64,000 bases of DNA, from the NCBI GenBank assembly GCA_951799445.1, contig OX637292.1, positions 9,923,296 through 9,987,295 of the forward strand, written 5' to 3'. Position numbers and translations under genes: made by a program. Within the stretch, counting starts at the first letter, position 1. Every line of letters starts with the position of its first letter. The notes beneath the pieces are model-generated. The model was not told the origin of the DNA and searched no databases. It worked only from the letters and a program-made list of their open reading frames with translations. Positions 27,247 to 39,439 of this stretch are shown here, piece after piece. Origin of the DNA: Pseudisothecium myosuroides. Lineage: Eukaryota; Streptophyta; Bryopsida; Hypnales; Lembophyllaceae.

Positions 27247-28186
27247 TGTAATTAATTTTGGCATGGTTTAAGGACTCCAACATGCCTTTTTTTTTACTTT
27301 TCATTAAACAATGAGTGGGACTAAATGAGGTTAGCAATAGGCAAGTCTAGCGTAGTTTTTAGAGGTCTATACATTTTTCACTTTGAAAAAATATAAAACT
27401 CACATAGGTGGTTTAAAAAATACACTTCTTTTCAATAAATTTATGATTTCAATTTGCTAATAGGGAAAAAAATGTTTCCCTTACTAAAGACAGATTACAA
27501 AGATGCTAAATTCTTTAATTTGACAATTTTAGGTGTTTTCAAATGAAAATGAAATTTTTGTTGCAATCTATTGTACTCTACAAGGATGTTGAATTAACCT
27601 TGCAAGAATGTTATCATGTATTTTAATAATATAGATTAGTGATTGTATATAGTTGAACTTACTACTAAGACATTTATACCAAGTGTTAGGGTTTAGGGTT
27701 TAGGATGTAGGATGAAGTCAAGACACCGAACTGGCAAGCATCACAGTGTAATGACTTTAATTATGTCTTCAAAATAAATATAATTATTTAAAGTCTTCAA
27801 TATCGTATCCATCTACATCTATCAATCCCAACTATTTACACAAAAAACAAGTTACTCTTACTTTTCATGTTCTCAAATCAAAAAACCGTGTGTGAATGTC
27901 TAATACTTTGGCACTAATTTTTTCGGTTCTTAGTACTCTACCTTATTATTCAAGGATGTTAACCCAGTAAGGACGCCGCGGACCATAAGTGTCCGATGAA
28001 TGACAAGGGATTCTCCAATGTAGGATAGAACTACAACTATTCATCCTTGGAGTTTTTTGTGGAAAGTGGAGAACATCTACAGTAGCTTGACTTCCAATGA
28101 ATACTTTTGGATTTTTTTATTCCAATGACTCTCACAGTTATACAATGCATGATTTCCAAGGTCACCCCCCGCGTCCTTACAGGGTT
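27247..28186. other. gene-free stretch
   Basis: AT-rich sequence without a supported gene. A telomere-like AGGGTTTAGGGTTTAGG lies near 27688. Nothing else was recognised. Confidence 0.4.
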
Positions 28187-28692
28187 AAGGCAACTCCTCA
28201 AGAATCTTATAATATAATTTAAGAATATAAGAAAGTAATTCAATTGTACACAATGGAATTGAATTGACTACTTCGGCATCTACTTTGCTCCATTTTGATG
28301 TAGCCCACCTTATTTTGCAAGAATGTTGAGGCAACTCTTTAACAATGCCATGATACGCTTTAATAAAATAAGAAGAAATTATACATAGTTCAAACAACTA
28401 CAGAGCACTTTTTTTTTTTGCTTTGCTCAATTTTAGGACAATTCACCTTACTTTGCAAGAATGTTGAAGTAACTCTTGGAGAATGTTATGGAGAATGTTA
28501 TTATAACAATATAAGAAAGTAAGTGCAATACATAGTTAGAGTTAACTACTTTGGCAACCGCTTTGCTTCATTTTAGGACAATCCACCTTACTTCGCAAGG
28601 CTGTTGAAGCAACTGATCTCTGCTTGAATATTATGATATATTGTAATAAATACAAGAAAGTAATTGTACATACTTGGGCTGACTACTGGTTG
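28187..28692. repeat. tandem repeat, period about 140 bp, running into the GNAT stop codon
   Basis: About 3.5 degenerate units, each with GCTTTGCTCCATTTTAGGA, CACCTTACTTTGCAAG and AATATAAGAAAGTAA blocks (GCTTTGCT core near 28283, 28421, 28564). The last unit merges with the GNAT 3' end: TACTTTGGCAACCGCTTTGC in the array resembles TACTCTGGCACCAGCTTTGC at the end of the coding region (28696-28715). Confidence 0.7.
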
Positions 28693-28694
28693 TA

Positions 28695-31195
28695 CTACTC
28701 TGGCACCAGCTTTGCTCGACACAAGCGTTTGCGCATGAGGTGGCGACGGCGCTGGAACGTGAGCACAGATAGCAAACTGTCCGTGGACACCACCTGATAG
28801 CCTGCTTCTTTGTACATGGTCAGAGGCGCTGTGTCCATGATCCGCACGTGCAAGTACATGTCCTCGTACCCCAAGCTCAACGCCAGATCCTCTGCTGCCT
28901 TCAACATCTGCCGCCCAAGTCCCCGTCTGCACCACCTCCACAAAATCGCTGCCATTAGAACACATACAGAATTCCGTACTCAATGGGAACTCAAAGGACC
29001 AAATCTGCAAAGTTTAACACTCAGAGACTCTGATAAGACCAGAAAATGAAAGAGTGAAACGTTGATCCGTAAAGAAGAGCAATTGCGTATGTTTGCTGAA
29101 TGAATATGTTAGTCTGTGAGAGTTTAATAATATCAGATTTCCGACACATATACCCTTCCTATACTCTTCACGACAGTACATGATGGTTCCACAGGGGCTT
29201 GGTGCGCAATGATTGGGCTTCATAACATACTTTACCTAAGGACGTCAAACTTTGAAAGGGAACCAGCTTGGAATAATATGTTTGTGATCAGGAAATACTA
29301 GAAAGAATCAGAATGAGATCAAAATTGGTCCAAATATCAAGGGTGCATGTAAGATAGGCAATAGAATGTAACATTTAAAAAAATAAATCAGTGACAGCTT
29401 GAAGAGTTTACCTCCGATAATCTTTTTTGATAGCCATGTTGCAGATGTAGGGCGAATTAGGAGGAGGGGCTGGAGTGGGAACATCAGGATGCCCGGCTAT
29501 TGAGAAGGAGAGCTCAACTGTCCCGGCCACAAGAGACTCTCCCTCGGTGTCTGAAATACCCTCCGCTGGCGAATAGAGACCAACGAGGGTCACGGAATGG
29601 GGCAGGGTTGCGTAACGCTCTCGCACGTACTGTTTCACGGTGAAGGCTAAGAGAGGACGGTATGTGAGTAGCCCTCCCATGAGCTCCGCAAAGGAATCTA
29701 CTAGGAGCTCCTCAGTGTCGTTCATGTGCCTGGGTCGCATTGCTTCCACTGCAAAACGGCCCATCTCACTCTCATGCCTGCACATTCAGAGGTTTCAAAC
29801 CCCTTTTTAATGCTTTAAAAAAGATAACTTAGATGCTCAATGTGAAAAGTTCACTGTTAACCAAAATGAGGTCGACCTAATTCACGAGACTGACATAAAC
29901 AGATGTAAGATTCAACTGCATAAAGTAGAGGATTCCATTTGAATCACTGTAAGCAGTTTAACATAAGTATGAGGTCGACCTAATTCACAATAGACTGACA
30001 AGTCAAGTGTTGAAAGAAACAGAATCAGATCAAAATTGGTCGACCTTGTCAACATTAAGGACTAAGAGGAAGTCATTTCCCTCCAAAACAATATTAAAAA
30101 TTCGGATACCAATAAAACCACTTCTCAAGAACAAGGCCACTCTGGAAACATTTGCCGGAAATTGCTAACTCGTAAGTGCACCACACCTCGATTCAAACCA
30201 AGATTATCTCTTGGTGGTCTCACTATTGAAATCCCGTCAAGTATTCAATGCTACACGGTAGGCTTCTCTTCTATGGCTCTCAGAACCTGGACCCTTCCAG
30301 ATACCTTTGAAAGTCTGACGGTCTCAGGATGGCTTAAACGTGTTAGAGTCATCCAACCCAAGACCGGCCCTCTTCTACATGTGGGTATTGTGGCGGAACT
30401 CTTCTTTGTCTCAATTTGAGTTTTCGTCCTCAATTTGCAACTGGTTCTTGTCTTCAATCCCTCAATCTACGCTTCTTCTCGGAAAAAGAAAGAAAGAATG
30501 AAAAGCTTTGAAGATTCAATTTCCCTGAGGAAAGAATAGACCAGTGGTGAATCCCTTCATGTGACTCAAAACAGAGCAAAAGTTTCTCACCTGTGATGAA
30601 ATGTATGTAGAGCTTGAACCCTCTCCTTATCAGCTGCAGTCCACTTCACAGCAGCCGTGTCAGGTACCAAAACGTCCTCCGCCTTCCTCCTCCTCACCAA
30701 CCTTCCATTTCCTCCATCCTCCATCTCCCTTTCCGATTCCGTTTCATCGTCATCTCTAGGTCTAGCTCCCTCGTCCGCTGCAAACATCTCCCAATTCTCG
30801 GCACCGAAATAGCTTCGAGGTTGCCGAAGCATCTCATTGATGTCATCATCCCCTTCTTCAAAGCTGGTGCCATCTGTGTCCACGAGCTCCAATGCACCTC
30901 CTTCCTCAGAAGTTGTCACACTGGCATCCCTCTCCGAAGCTTTCCTGTCTACACGAGAATCCAAACCTAAACGATCCACTCCATAAACAGAGCCTTTCTC
31001 TCTCTTCCTCGCAGACCATGAAGCTCCTGCTGTCGATGCTAATGGCCCCTGGAATGACTTGGAACCGAACGCGCATCTACAATTTAGGCTCGAAATTGTC
31101 GGTCGCAATTGCGAAAGAGAAAACCTCGGGATGCATTGCGATTGAATTTCATGTCTGGCACCGAAACTCCACAGTGCAGAATCGACACAAGCCAT
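28695..31195 (-). CDS. GNAT-family N-acetyltransferase, probably plastid-targeted
   Basis: GCN5-related acetyltransferase that would transfer acetyl from acetyl-CoA to an amine, probably protein N-termini or lysines. Three exons close in phase: 30591-31195, 29412-29777, 28695-28926, giving 400 residues. The acetyl-CoA pyrophosphate loop is RRGLGR at about 324-329, preceded by the beta-4 strand PYICNMAIKKDYR. The C-terminal motif TMYKEAGYQVV ends the fold. It resembles plant plastid GNATs of the dual lysine/N-terminal type, which share the MYKxAGY and RRxHLM features; I cannot choose the exact paralogue. The first 200 residues are low-complexity, acidic and Ser/Arg-rich, fitting a transit peptide plus linker. 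The start is the ATG at 31195. Confidence 0.88.
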
Positions 31196-32043
31196 GATGC
31201 CGCACAACTCCGCGACTTATTAAAAGCGCGAGCTCCGCAGTTAGCAACCCTAAAGGAAGAATCTCCAGCACGCGCACACACACGCACCTTATAGAGGAAT
31301 TCGCAATGAAATTCCTCGTTGTAGAGTCCACAGGAAAGAGGCGCTGCGACACAAATCCTAAACACTGCTAAGCTTACACCAAGCCCGCGCACAAGGGTGC
31401 GAAAGGCAAAGATCACGATCAGGCTTCGCCTCCATGGCGAGCATTCTTCCACAAAACAGTAAAAGACGGAGAAACAAGGGACGGACTAAGCGCACCGCTG
31501 ATCTTGACACGTGCCCCTTAGATATCCGTTGATCCTTTTATCCAAGTGGTAGGGTCTCAATCAGGAAGACGATGACTGAAACTCGAGAATAGTCGACAGG
31601 ATTGCTTATCCACAAGAGAGCGCTGCAGCAGCACACTGAAAGTCCCGCCAGAGTGAGAAACGTTTGAATCATTGGCGCATCTTCTTAGAAAATTTCTTCA
31701 GTTGCGACCGTTTCTGAGTTCGGATTGTCCAAGGAATTTGAGTTTTGGTTTAGTGTTTTTCTTGGCATTCTGAATAGGCTTTTGTTCTGGAGTGCGTGTT
31801 GAGCTTGTGTGGCGAATTGTAAACCGAAGCTAGCGGTTAGGAAGTGTGAGAAAGAAGTGCGAGAGAGAGAGCTTCTGGTGCGAGCGGACGAATCGTGAAT
31901 CGAAGTTAGCGGTGAATTAGTTAGAGAAGAAGTGCGAGAGAGATTCTGGTGCGAGCAGAAGAAGCTCGTACCGAAGTCAGCGGTGGATTAGTTAGTGTGA
32001 GGAAGAATTGCGAGAGAGCTTGTGAATTCTAGGTTTTAGCGAA
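31196..32043. promoter_or_regulatory. shared divergent promoter and leader region
   Basis: These 848 bp separate two head-to-head genes (GNAT, minus; LMW-PTP-like, plus), so both promoters must lie here or overlap the neighbouring exons. No clear TATA box was identified. The plus-strand half holds a tandem leader repeat. Confidence 0.5.
31826..32030 (+). repeat. tandem repeat in 5' leader, three copies, period about 75 bp
   Basis: Three units begin with AAGCTAGCGGT/AAGTTAGCGGT/AAGTCAGCGGT near 31827, 31902 and 31974. Each contains GAAGTGCGAGAGAG or a close variant. They lie just before the ATG at 32044 and are purine-rich, so a long repetitive 5' UTR is likely. Confidence 0.7.
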
Positions 32044-35000
32044 ATGTATATTTGTAAAACTTTAGTGAAGCAGGGGATGGTGTTAGTAGGCGGCTCTCGT
32101 CGTAAGCGCGGCACTTTCACGAGGTCCGAGGCTTCGATTTCGACTTCGGCCACCACCGCGCCATTGCCGTTATTCTCAATGCGCGCATTGGCCAAGTCGT
32201 TTCCGAAATGCCAAGCAGTGCCGTATGGCGCTCAAATGCGCGACTGGGAGCGTGTAAGGCTCACCTTCGGAGCTCTGTTAGCGAGATCCACAAGTTCAAG
32301 TGCTGTTTCAAGTCCTCGGAGTGCTCTTGAGAGCGTCGAAGCAATTGCAAGCGAGAGTCCAGCTGGTGGAGGAGAGGAGAGTGTGCCTAAGTTTGATGTT
32401 AGCAGCAATTGCGTGACGCCTGTGTTCCGCGTTTCGCCGTTTGTTCAGAACACTTCGGTAATCTTGCGGGAGTCTGTGCTTGTTGTTTCCGGGATTGTGT
32501 GTGATTATTTCTCTTGGAATTCTGTGTGCTTGATGCTTTGTTCTTTGCAAATTGAATCTCGTGATTCTCTGATGAGAGAGGAGCGCGCTTACAGCTGCGG
32601 TTTCGGTGTGTTTATTGTCTCTTCAGGACTTGGAGAATACGAAGGTGCGGGTGTTGTTTCTGAGCGAGGGGAATGTTTGTCGATCGGTGTATGCGGAAGC
32701 CATTTTTAACTCCTTGATTGAAGAGCACGGGATGCAGGAATTTGTTGAATGTTCTTCCAAGGTATGGTTTCGTGATTCTCAATCAAAATTTTCCTTGTCA
32801 GTTCATGCTTGGTCTCTGTGACCTATTTTTGAAATGTAGGACAAGTTCATGCGGTGTAGAGAATTTTGGAGATTTTCTATTGTTTTCAGGAAGAGATTTA
32901 GAGAATGCTCCACTTTTCATAATGCATGACATTCTGAAGGAGCTGTCTGAACTGCCTTGGAATCAATTTACAGTGAGATAAGAAAAAGAATGCAGATTCC
33001 TTCTGTGAACAATCTTGAGCTCTTGAGCTCATGCTGTGTTTGTTATCTTGACTCGCTTCAGAAGCATTTATTTCTTATCATTCAGTCCTTGGTCAACATG
33101 TTTGTAAATGAGCTAATCCGACTATGATTGCATGCCTGGCAATGGAATAAATTGCTTTAGAAGTGGACTTGTTCTTCAATATGATAGTGGTCATGAATTT
33201 TTTTGTGCTACATTGGAAAGGATGCAAGGTGCTTACTGTAGAATGTTGTCGTTTATCACTTTAATCTTTTTTTTGCATTAGTGAAAACTTAGGACACATT
33301 TATGCCTGGCTTTGTGTGGTTGTATAGAGGTCTTTGAAAAGACCGTCTAATGTTTTCAGGAAGTTTTTTAGAGATGTTTGCACTACTTGCATTAACTCTG
33401 TTGAATTCTGTCACTGAGTAATTCTGTACAATAACGACCCCGGGAATGTTCTCTTGGACAACCATCTGCTGCAGGCTTCAAGAGACTACAACGCCGGAGA
33501 GTCTCCAGATCCACGAGCTGTTGCAGTAGCTGAAGAGATCGGGCTCAAATTGCCTGAAGGAGCTGCAGCAACCGTTTTCGAGTGTCAAGCGGACATAGTT
33601 GTTTTCGATCTTCTCGTCGTCATGGATAAGGTAGCAAACTCATCCTCGTATCTTTCAACTGTTTTGAGTAGTTTCCATTATTTTAATGGATTTTTGTGTG
33701 TGTTGTTCCCATTTTGGAGAAGATTCCAATGCACCAAAGTGTATATTATTTGGATATTCTATTATAAAGCTTTTGAAGTTTTGAAGTTTGAAGTAGTAGC
33801 TTAGACCGCACCGACTTATCCTATTAGTGCGCGTGACACTAGTTACCAAAGTCACACTATTTCAAGGAAGTGAAGCTGATAAATAACTGTATTATATTAA
33901 TATGCACACAACAAAGTTCATTGTGCGGACCCTGAATTTGCAGCTGACACTAATTTTACGCCCTCACTAATCTGTGTACCTTTGAACAATGAATATTATA
34001 TCATATGATGTATCTCATAGAAGCATTTTAGACTGATAGAACCTAGAAAATTCTCATTTCTTACTAGTCATGTGTTTGGATGGCACTCACATTGTACATG
34101 GACGACTTTTCAACGCACAGGACAGGGACCACGTGCAATAGGTCTCTAGCTTAAGATGATCTAGTATTTACGGGTAAACTGTTAAGATGAACCCCGCATA
34201 ATGAACCTAATTGGGAAGAATGTCATGTCCATTCTCCATTCTCATTAGATGTGCTTGATTTCTGGGCGAATCTGCATTTTTCCATATTGCAAATATCTAC
34301 TCAGTTTATGAACAGATTTCCTTATCATCAACACATAAGCTTTTGGAATTGTAAATTCTTAATTACTGCGTTGGACTCTTTTTGTGTGTCTGCAGTTCAA
34401 TGCTTCGGATGTGCTGAAGGAGGTCACAGTTTATGAGGCTATTGACAAGGGGGCTCGATACACACAAAAAGTTCGACGACTTGCTGAATTTTGTAGGACA
34501 AAGAAGGTGAGTAAATGATACCTCTTTGCATAAACAAGCAGAAGCTCTCCTTGTTCATTGTTATTTTAGGCTCAATCAGTATATAGCTCCATAACAGTAG
34601 GGGTTGTCAGGGTTTATGATTTCAGCCATGCAATGCTGTTGTTTGATTCCAATGTAATGGCATTGTGGATTTGAATCTATTTGCAGTTGTTTAGATATTC
34701 CATCATCAAAGTACTGTTCTTACTTGGTTCCGTAGCCTCTCATATGCAACCATGTGCATCTCTTCTTACATCTTGTTTTTTGTTACGTCCCTCAACCCTC
34801 CTCTCATTGACTCTGGTTTTGAAAGAATGGGAGGACGGGTTTCACACATATTCCAGTTTCAGGGTATCATGACAAGAATGCTAAGTCAAGGGGAGATAAG
34901 ATTTTCAATTTTCAACTTCATGTGAAGCTTCATTATCTTTGATTTATTTGTTAACTCGGGCATATGTTGTTTGGTGACAGATGGAAGACATAGATGACCC

Positions 35001-35320
35001 GCTGTACGGTAACATGGGTGGTCCAGAGGAACTGGTATGTGTTTTCCTTCAGGAGAATGAAAATTTGGAGTCCTGATTGGCTAGCAGTTTTTCCTCGGTT
35101 GTTGTCCCAGTACATAGTTACGGTAGATACTGTTTCGTTCATGCCAAAAATCACAAGTTTTGTATTCTGAGATTGGTGTATTTTCCCCTTTTTTCAGGTA
35201 CTCCTGCGAGAATCGTACGAAGACATACGTGCTTCCTGCATAGGTCTCATGCAGACTCTTGTGGAAATCAAGGCCGGTTTGCAAGGTACACATCAAGAAA
35301 CCTTTGTGTGTCACATATAA
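32044..35320 (+). CDS. LMW-PTP-like protein with the catalytic Cys replaced by Ser
   Basis: Low-molecular-weight protein-tyrosine-phosphatase fold. Six exons close in phase: 32044-32457, 32627-32761, 33475-33630, 34396-34506, 34981-35034, 35198-35320. They give 330 residues. The P-loop aligns as VLFLSEGNVCRS (about 147-158); the usual consensus is V-C-x-G-N-x-C-R-S, so position 151, the nucleophile, is Ser. The second Cys (156), R157 and S158 are kept. The general-acid motif DDPLYG (278 area) is also kept. The N-terminal 138 residues are Ser/Ala/Arg-rich and look like a plastid transit peptide; the start is the first ATG of the open frame, but 32077 and 32179 are alternatives. It is probably inactive as a phosphatase, or acts as a binding protein; this could be a plant-specific subfamily rather than a local mutation. 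Confidence 0.85.
33812..33976. repeat. MITE-like repeat in LMW-PTP intron 3
   Basis: Contains GTGACACTAGTTACCAAAGT and CACACTATT, shared with 14118-14150 and, in reverse complement, with the element at 53773-53955. The ends show only a weak inverted match (ATTAGT). It is a small dispersed non-coding family. Confidence 0.5.
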
Positions 35321-37022
35321 AAGCAAGAGGTTATGGACATAATGCTTGAGATCCTTGAGACTCGAGAGCATTATTGGACATAATGTCGAGTTGCTCGAAG
35401 CAATTGAGACTTTCCAAATTTGTGCTTTTTGGTTGATGTTAGAGCTCAGAACGAGGAGAAGGATTTCGGGCTATTATTCACTTCTGACTAGGCAATGAGA
35501 CACTGAACGGCGGATCTGGCATTATTCAGCATGGGTTTGAGTTTAGCATGCACAGAATCTGATTTCAAGCTTAATTGTGATTGCAACAGATTCAGAAACA
35601 TTGAAGCTGGGAGTCGCAAAGTCATTGGGTGAGATGGAGACGCTCGACTGGCTAGTACCTCCAATGTTACAGAAGGCAGAGACATTGTTCAACTGATCAA
35701 TGTGATGTTCCGCGGCACCAGCCAAAATGCATGCATATCGAAAGCTTGTAGATTTTCCTTCCTACCAGCCAAATATTGGGTCCTGTTTGCATTCTGGCAT
35801 CAGATAGACCATTCTAAAGCATTTGGGGAGGTTGTTCATAGTACTGTACCAAGTTTTTCGTTTTTTCACGATACTAATAGCTTGATAGCCCACTATAGAG
35901 TGCATGGCTAGATTGAGTAAAGAAGTGCGAATATTGGCATTACTTTTTAGCTTGAGTTCAGGAGGCTGTGCAGAAAGAATCTTGATTCTCTTTGCAAAGG
36001 TCTTGGAGGAGATTCTCAAGAATGGAGAGATTGGAGGCTTTAGTATCACCAAAACAGAACAAAATCTTACTGATGATAACTTCATGAAGGATCTGGACAG
36101 CAGTTTATGGCTGCATCATCTCTTTGAACATGTGTGCTTTCTGCAGTCATCGCCTTACATTCCTCCTATCAATATTCTAACACTGATAGATTGAGGCAAT
36201 TACAGATACTGCATATTCGACTATTATTCAGGAAAGTTTAAATGAGAGCACCTCAAAGTCCAGGTTTCTAGATGACAAACAGGGTCCTTCAAGGTGATTC
36301 TTTGACGCAGGTAATGTGAAAGAGTAGCTTCGTTGTGGCATTATGAGAAATAACATGTCTTGGGAGAGGGTAAGGGAGTGTATTTCTCATAATGAGCCTA
36401 TGCTTTTACATTCTCTAGCATAAGTTTAGTGTTGGATGGTTGGACCTTGGTCAATTGTGCTCAATCGTGCTAAATCAAGGGTCTAGAAAGAAGTGCCTAG
36501 TAATGTCAAAGCACCCCTGTGTTATGAAAAAGAATGTGCCTCTTTTCATCCATTGAGAGAATGTCATGTGTCTTGAAATCAACTCCATTGAGGTTATGGT
36601 CAAATGACTTCTCATTTGTCATTATTAATACTTTGATCTTCAAAAAAGCAACCTACAATTATGTTCATAACATTCTTAACCAAAACTATATATGGGGTCC
36701 TTTGCCCTCCCTAATTGATGTGGGATAGCCCCCTAATTAATTGTAGCAAATGCTAGTAAGTCTTCAATTTAACTTATACCCCCCCATATCCAACAAATGA
36801 TACTTCTATATATTTTCATAATCCAAGGTAGGTGGGTTGAGTTAGCCTATAAAGAATGTTATGTTAATTGATGAGTTGGAAGTAAAGAATAAAATTTGCA
36901 CAAAGATGGAAGTAAAATAATGCAATTTTTTTTTTAAAGTAAGGGAATTAAAGGATTATCTCACTATCTAATGTCCACAAAACATTAATTTCAAATTCAA
37001 GTTACAAAGGTAGTTGAATTAA
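35321..37022. other. intergenic region after the LMW-PTP-like gene
   Basis: Contains the probable 3' untranslated region and intergenic DNA. A 96-residue plus-strand frame at 35904-36194 has no recognisable features and no splice support, so it is not called. Nothing else is recognised. Confidence 0.4.
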
Positions 37023-37947
37023 CCCCTAAAGGACCGAGACTTTTTTCCCATCAAACAACAGTTGAAACTGCCATTTTTTTGCAAAGAGCAAAAAACTTTA
37101 AAAACTATTTTTTTGCATATCTAACCGTAGGATCTCATACTAGACTAGTATAAGTACGTATGGAAGAAATTTCAAAAACTTTGACCGCATGGATTGCAAA
37201 ATATCTACATCCAAAGTGAAGAAAATAAATTTTTTTATACCTTTTATGACTAGATTTTTTGGCTTTGAATCTTTTAAACTTAAAATTTTTGTACTACTGA
37301 ATTTGATTTTTAAACTTTTTATGTTGCATATTTGAGTTGAGAATATAAGAAAAAGAATTCAGGAAAAAAAACTTAATTTTCACTCATTAAAAAATTGTTA
37401 AGCAGAAGTAGGTTCAAGAATGAAGGAAAGACAAAACCATTAATAACTCTAAAATGGAGTTGAAATACAATAATCCCAATGGTGAGATTGTTCTAGCAAG
37501 AAAATTTAACCATTTCCAACAATTTGTTTTGGAAAATTGTAAAAATTGCATTCAAAAATGAATCCTATTGGATATTTTTTCAAGAAAATGCTTAGATTGC
37601 CCAAAAAACTAAGATTGTCCATAACTTTTTCATCACAAGTCCAAATTGAATGAATCAGAGCTTCACGTGTAGACAAAAATATAATGTTTTAAAAAAAAAA
37701 TTAAAAAAAAACTATTTTGACTTTTTGTGATTTTTTTTGGCTACTCGCCAATCTTTGTTTTTGGCTTATTGTGCCATAACTTCTGCTCCCGGGCACCGAT
37801 TTAAATAAAAATTATATATCCACAAAGCTTTGACTTGCAAAACTACACAACCTCAAAAAATATCAAAATTTCTTACTACAAATTGAGACAATAGGAACCT
37901 ACCCGGACCCAAATTGTCCCCTGAGGGGACAAATGGTCCTTTAGGGG
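37023..37947. mobile_element. TTAA-flanked non-autonomous DNA element, copy 2 (925 bp)
   Basis: Flanked by TTAA at 37019-37022 and 37948-37951, with termini CCCCTAAAGGACC. It is the reverse-oriented homologue of 14521-15446: shared blocks include GTCCCCTCAGGGGAC, GCCCGGGAGCAGAAGTTATG and the ATATTTTGCAATCCA region. The similar length suggests both copies are full-size non-autonomous members. No transposase frame. Confidence 0.7.
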
Positions 37948-37951
37948 TTAA

Positions 37952-39400
37952 GGCTTTCTTATGAATTGTAGCCTATATATAGAGCTTTCTATCAAGTCAT
38001 TGTAGGGGCAATTTTGATAAACAACATGTTTACTATAACATCAAAATTAGAGATTTGATAGGGTGGACGTTAGAGGGTTAAAGAGTTAGTGCAAGGCAGC
38101 TTAAACAAGACTACTACAACTACAACCACCAAATGTAGTATCTTCTTCAATGAATTGAGCTAAAAAAATAGACTAGTGTGGAAGTACAACATGCCAACCA
38201 AAACATGACAAGGGAGGTGATTAACCCTTATGTACTCCAAAGTTAATATTTTGGACAATGAATAAAAATAATGCTTCAAGGCTATAATTCATCCAAAATA
38301 ATGCTTGATTCTCAAGAAAACAGTCACACTTCATGTCAATGCTCACTCAACTTATATACAACTAGTGTACCCTATGCTGTCAAAATAAAATTAAAAGTAA
38401 TTTTCTAATTTTTTTATTCAATAAGAACTTTGAAATTCAATAACTTTCACATCGTAGGTCCAAACGTCATGAAACAAAGCCTGTGCACCCCTCCTTGCCG
38501 AGGACTTTTCGATGATACCAAGCACGTCACCATGGGACGCACGGTCCGGGAGATCTCAACGTAACAAACAAACAGCCAACCAACCAAACTTAAGGTATGA
38601 ACAGGACAAGGTGGTATTCTCTCACAATTTGGTGTGATGTTCTTGTACGCGTTGTTTGGTATCTACCGAGCCTACTTGAAATATGAGGTAGCAATGGATA
38701 AGGACACAAATACTATACACTACTCTCAGAGATAATTATGAAAAAGTTGCCAAGTATTAGATAATAGATGAGGCACACTAGCGGCAATTAGGTTATCAGA
38801 CATAACCAGTTGCTCATTTTTCAATCACAACCTTTGATCTTCATGATCCAAGGTGTAGGAAGCAAGTTGAAAGGAAAGAAGGTTATGAGTTGCAACTTGT
38901 AATGGCAATGGTGATGGGTTGCAAATGGGGCGGTGCCACGTTAGAGTTGAAAAATCAACAACTGGTTATGTTTTACAAAGCAACTACATTTTCCAAAAAA
39001 AATGAATTTCTGTAAGTTAAATGCCGCATTATATACTGTTGCATGTTTGTGGCCATCACGTAAATGACCAACAACAGGAATTTCGACAACATGGCACTCT
39101 AGGATTGGATATGAGCAACCTGATTACACTAAATAAGTAATTTGTACCCTTCGTGAGATGAATGAGATGCATCGACACTCTACTCACTTGAAACCTGTGA
39201 GCTCAAATCTCCCCCGCCGGTAAGGCAGCATAACCTCTCATGCAATGTCCGGATTGGCATCTAACAAAGCGCCGAATGTTTCAATTCCTAGTGTTGGCCG
39301 TTACATGCTTTGGTGATACACCAATCTGCATACGTCTCGAATTAGGAAGGCAATGGGAAGTACGGGTGATAAATTTTGAATAGGAAGAAATTGTACAGAA
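37952..39400. other. gene-free stretch
   Basis: No supported gene. It contains the 38440-38505 copy of the dispersed fragment also seen at 25295-25365. Confidence 0.4.
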
Positions 39401-39439
39401 AACTTGTACCGGAATGGAAGTGATGTCAAAGTTTGTTCA

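Noticed and set aside
35904..36194. Plus-strand frame of 96 codons after the LMW-PTP gene
   Set aside because: No motif, no splice links, AT-rich context; more likely 3' UTR or spacer.
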